Origin: Smittia aterrima
Taxonomy: Eukaryota > Arthropoda > Insecta > Diptera > Chironomidae
Reading direction: 5' to 3'
Assembly: GCA_033063855.1 (NCBI GenBank)
Contig: CP093830.1
Coordinates: forward strand, 14,880,854 to 14,944,853
DNA: 64,000 nucleotides
Part shown: in pieces, positions 61,627-64,000 of the stretch
Layout of the letters: each line of letters begins with the position of its first letter
Position numbering within the stretch: position 1 is the stretch's first letter
Position numbers and translations under genes: made by a program
Notes under the pieces: model-generated
Database searches by the model: none
Seen by the model: the letters and a program-made list of their open reading frames with translations, nothing else
What the model was told of the DNA's origin: nothing

Positions 61627-63543
61627 ATGCCAGGAACACAAAAGCTCGCTATTGGAATTGATCTCGGCACGACATACTCTTGCGTTGGTGTATTTCAGCA
61701 CGGAAAAGTGGAGATTATCGCTAACGAAATGGGAAATAGAACAACGCCCAGTTACGTTGCATTCAACGACTCTGAAAGACTCATCGGAGATGCTGCAAAG
61801 AATCAAGTTGCGATGAATCCACAAAACACAGTTTTCGATGCCAAACGTTTAATTGGGCGTCGCTTTGATGATGAAAAAATTCAAGGTGACATGAAGCATT
61901 GGCCATTCAAAGTGTACAACGATTGTGGAAAGCCAAAGCTTCAAGTAGAGTTTAAAGGAGAAATTAAAAGATTCGCTCCTGAAGAAGTTAGTTCAATGGT
62001 GCTTACGAAAATGAGGGAGATCGCTGAGTCGTACTTGGGCTCTAAGGTTACCGACGCTGTCATAACAGTTCCCGCTTATTTTAATGATTCTCAAAGACAA
62101 GCAACAAAGGATGCTGGACACATCGCTGGATTGAACGTCATGAGAATAATCAATGAGCCAACAGCTGCAGCTCTAGCTTACGGGTTAGATAAAAACTTAA
62201 AGGGAGAGAGAAATGTTCTTATTTTTGATCTTGGCGGCGGAACTTTTGACGTCTCCATCTTAAGTATTGATGAAGGTTCATTGTTTGAAGTCAAATCTAC
62301 AGCAGGTGACACACATCTTGGAGGCGAAGACTTTGATAATCGTTTGGTGAATCATTTCGTCGACGAATTCAAACGTAAACAAAAGAAAGACTTGAGTGGA
62401 AATATGAGAGCTTTGAGAAGATTGAGAACAGCATGCGAGAGAGCCAAACGAACTTTGTCCTCATCAACAGAAGCTTCGATTGAAATTGATGCTTTACATG
62501 AAGGTGTCGACTTTTACTCAAAAATTTCAAGAGCTCGTTTCGAAGAAATGAACATGGATCTCTTCAGATCAACATTGCAACCCGTCGAAAAGGCTTTGAA
62601 CGACGCTAAGATGGATAAAGGGCAGATTCATGATGTTGTTTTGGTTGGAGGCTCCACAAGAATTCCAAAGATTCAAAAAATGCTTCAAGACTTTTTTTGT
62701 GGAAAACAATTGAACTTCTCAATTAATCCAGATGAAGCTGTGGCTTATGGAGCTGCAGTTCAAGCAGCAATCTTGAATGGCGACACAAGCTCTCAAATTC
62801 AAGATGTTTTATTAGTTGATGTGACTCCACTTTCATTGGGAATTGAAACAGCTGGTGGTCAATTTACAAAATTGATTGAAAGAAATGCCAGAATTCCTTG
62901 CAAGCAACAACAAACCTTCACGACATATACTGACAATCAATCCGCGGTAACCATTCAAGTATTTGAAGGAGAACGTGCTATGACCAAAGACAACAATTTG
63001 TTGGGAACATTCAACCTCAATGGAATTCCACCAGCACCTCGAGGAATCCCTAAAATTGAAGTCACTTTTGATCTCGACGCTAATGGAATCATGAATGTTT
63101 CAGCAAAGGATAGTTCCACTGGAAAACAAGAGAAAATCACGATCAAAAATGATAGTGGGCGATTATCGAAAGCTGACATTGAACGAATGTTGGCAGAAGC
63201 GGAAAAATATCGCGAGGATGATGAAAAACAACAGAAGCGAATTCAAGCTCGTAATTCATTCGAAGCTTACATTTTCGGATGCAAACAAGCTGTCGAGGAT
63301 GCACCAGCTGGGAAATTGACAGAAGACGACAAAAAGATTGTTCGTGATAAATGCTCGTCTGAACTCGCTTGGCTCGATACTAATACTCTCGCAGAGAAAG
63401 AAGAGTTCGATGATCGTTTGAAAGAAGTTCAACGCGTCTGCAGTCCAATCATGTCAAAGTTGCACTCTTCTGGTAGTGCTCCTGGTGGTGCTAGTGGTAC
63501 CGGCCCAAAAGGCAAGGGACCAACTGTAGAGGAAGTTGATTAA
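61627..63543 (+). CDS. Hsp70: Cytosolic heat-shock protein 70
   Basis: A single uninterrupted exon encodes 638 residues. The three HSP70 signatures are present: IDLGTTYS (11-18), IFDLGGGTFDVS (199-210) and VLVGGSTRIPK (339-349). The substrate-binding domain follows, and the chain ends in GPTVEEVD, the EEVD motif of cytosolic forms that binds TPR co-chaperones; there is no ER or mitochondrial targeting. It folds clients in an ATP cycle with J-proteins and exchange factors. The lack of introns, the A-rich leader and the TATA box favour a heat-inducible gene, though sequence alone does not exclude a cognate. The lid tail is short and Gly/Ser-rich without GGMP repeats. An unusual GGQFTKLIERN replaces the common GGVMTKLI in the early substrate-binding domain. 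The start MPGTQKLAIGIDLG is unambiguous. Confidence 0.97.
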   Translation: MPGTQKLAIGIDLGTTYSCVGVFQHGKVEIIANEMGNRTTPSYVAFNDSERLIGDAAKNQVAMNPQNTVFDAKRLIGRRFDDEKIQGDMKHWPFKVYNDCGKPKLQVEFKGEIKRFAPEEVSSMVLTKMREIAESYLGSKVTDAVITVPAYFNDSQRQATKDAGHIAGLNVMRIINEPTAAALAYGLDKNLKGERNVLIFDLGGGTFDVSILSIDEGSLFEVKSTAGDTHLGGEDFDNRLVNHFVDEFKRKQKKDLSGNMRALRRLRTACERAKRTLSSSTEASIEIDALHEGVDFYSKISRARFEEMNMDLFRSTLQPVEKALNDAKMDKGQIHDVVLVGGSTRIPKIQKMLQDFFCGKQLNFSINPDEAVAYGAAVQAAILNGDTSSQIQDVLLVDVTPLSLGIETAGGQFTKLIERNARIPCKQQQTFTTYTDNQSAVTIQVFEGERAMTKDNNLLGTFNLNGIPPAPRGIPKIEVTFDLDANGIMNVSAKDSSTGKQEKITIKNDSGRLSKADIERMLAEAEKYREDDEKQQKRIQARNSFEAYIFGCKQAVEDAPAGKLTEDDKKIVRDKCSSELAWLDTNTLAEKEEFDDRLKEVQRVCSPIMSKLHSSGSAPGGASGTGPKGKGPTVEEVD

Positions 63544-63622
63544 AAATTTACACCTAAAACTAATTTTGAAAATAATTTTATTTAACTCGATTATTCCTAA
63601 CAGAAAAAACTTTAAAATTCCT

Positions 63623-63628
63623 AATAAA
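63623..63628 (+). terminator. AATAAA poly(A) signal of Hsp70
   Basis: Canonical AATAAA 80 bp after the Hsp70 stop codon, in an AT-rich 3' flank. Confidence 0.6.
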
Positions 63629-63707
63629 TTGTTAATTTATGTTTGTTTTTAAAACAATGCAAAGTGTTTTAGTTTCTTTTTGAGTTTCAGAGCGACGACA
63701 AGTGGTC

Positions 63708-63991
63708 ATGCCGGGAACATTTAGCAAAAGTTTTTACGAAGTTGTGGCAAATAAAACATGCGCTGAATTTCTTCATCCCGGAAAATTATGTCGAGAGGCT
63801 CTCAAGAGAACAATGTTTGATGCTGTGATGGGTTCGGTAAAGTTTTATTTCCCAATCTGCGCTGCTTCTCTGCTCTTCAAAAATCTTAAAGACTCGTCAG
63901 TGTGGAAACAATTTCTCATCGACTTTGGAAAATGCTTTACATTTGGATTCTTCCTCATTGCAAGCTCGTTCACCACAGTTTGTCTTTCTTA
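63708..63991 (+). CDS. TMEM135-like protein, first coding exon (partial)
   Basis: The exon appears to begin at 63691, after a good TTTCAG acceptor, with the ATG at 63708, so a 5' non-coding exon should lie upstream. It runs to a possible donor at 63992 (A/GTAATG) near the window edge; without splicing the frame ends at once with TAG. The 94 visible residues start MPGTFSKSFYEVV and continue with C-x-E-x-LHPGKLCREA, then a hydrophobic segment (VKFYFPICAASLLF) and a second (FTFGFFLIASSFTTVCL). This order resembles the Cys-rich N-terminal domain of TMEM135, a multispanning protein linked to peroxisomes, mitochondria and lipid droplets. The match is by pattern, so identity is moderate. It starts 164 bp after the Hsp70 stop codon. 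Confidence 0.55.
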
Positions 63992-64000
63992 GTAATGTTA

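Noticed and set aside
61209..63700. 13-bp sequence shared upstream of Hsp70 and at the TMEM135-like exon
   Set aside because: Exact 13-mers recur by chance many times in 64 kb, and there is no extension of the match.

Overview
The window reads as AT-rich nuclear DNA of an insect, most likely a dipteran and, as a weak guess, a nematoceran such as a midge. The gene set supports this: tailless with the CDGCAGF P-box, a neuropeptide F receptor, an RR-1 cuticle protein, two ZAD zinc-finger genes, TATA plus TCAGT initiator promoters, and introns of about 52-58 bp in the housekeeping genes. There are no bacterial operons, rRNA, tRNA or CRISPR arrays. The species cannot be fixed from this sequence alone.

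Layout. Bases 1-21 kb are gene-dense: the 5' part of an RNF37/UBOX5-type U-box ligase (-), a complete STEEP1 homologue (+), a ZAD gene with 11 C2H2 fingers (+), a complete 17-exon cytoplasmic dynein-2 heavy chain (DYNC2H1, beethoven in Drosophila; -), and a second ZAD gene with four fingers (+). From 22 to 29 kb lie an unrecognised secreted Lys/Gln-rich protein (+) and an RR-1 cuticle protein with a long Pro/Gln tail (-), both with good core promoters. From 29 to 56 kb there is almost only non-coding DNA around tailless (-). From 56 to 64 kb are the neuropeptide F receptor (-), an intronless cytosolic Hsp70 (+) and the first coding exon of a TMEM135-like gene (+).

The genes are mostly unrelated neighbours, as is normal in an animal genome, and no operon-like system is present. 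The most unusual feature is at 1.2-2.5 kb. The first coding exon of STEEP1 has a diverged copy about 1.2 kb downstream, and that copy is the first coding exon of the ZAD gene. It is joined in the same phase, so the split Cys codon that starts the CxCG motif in STEEP1 now makes the first zinc-binding Cys of the ZAD. This looks like exon capture by local duplication. A second structural oddity is a short duplication spanning an intron boundary in the other ZAD gene, compatible with a recent intron gain. All exon models are my own reading of splice signals and frame, without transcript evidence.
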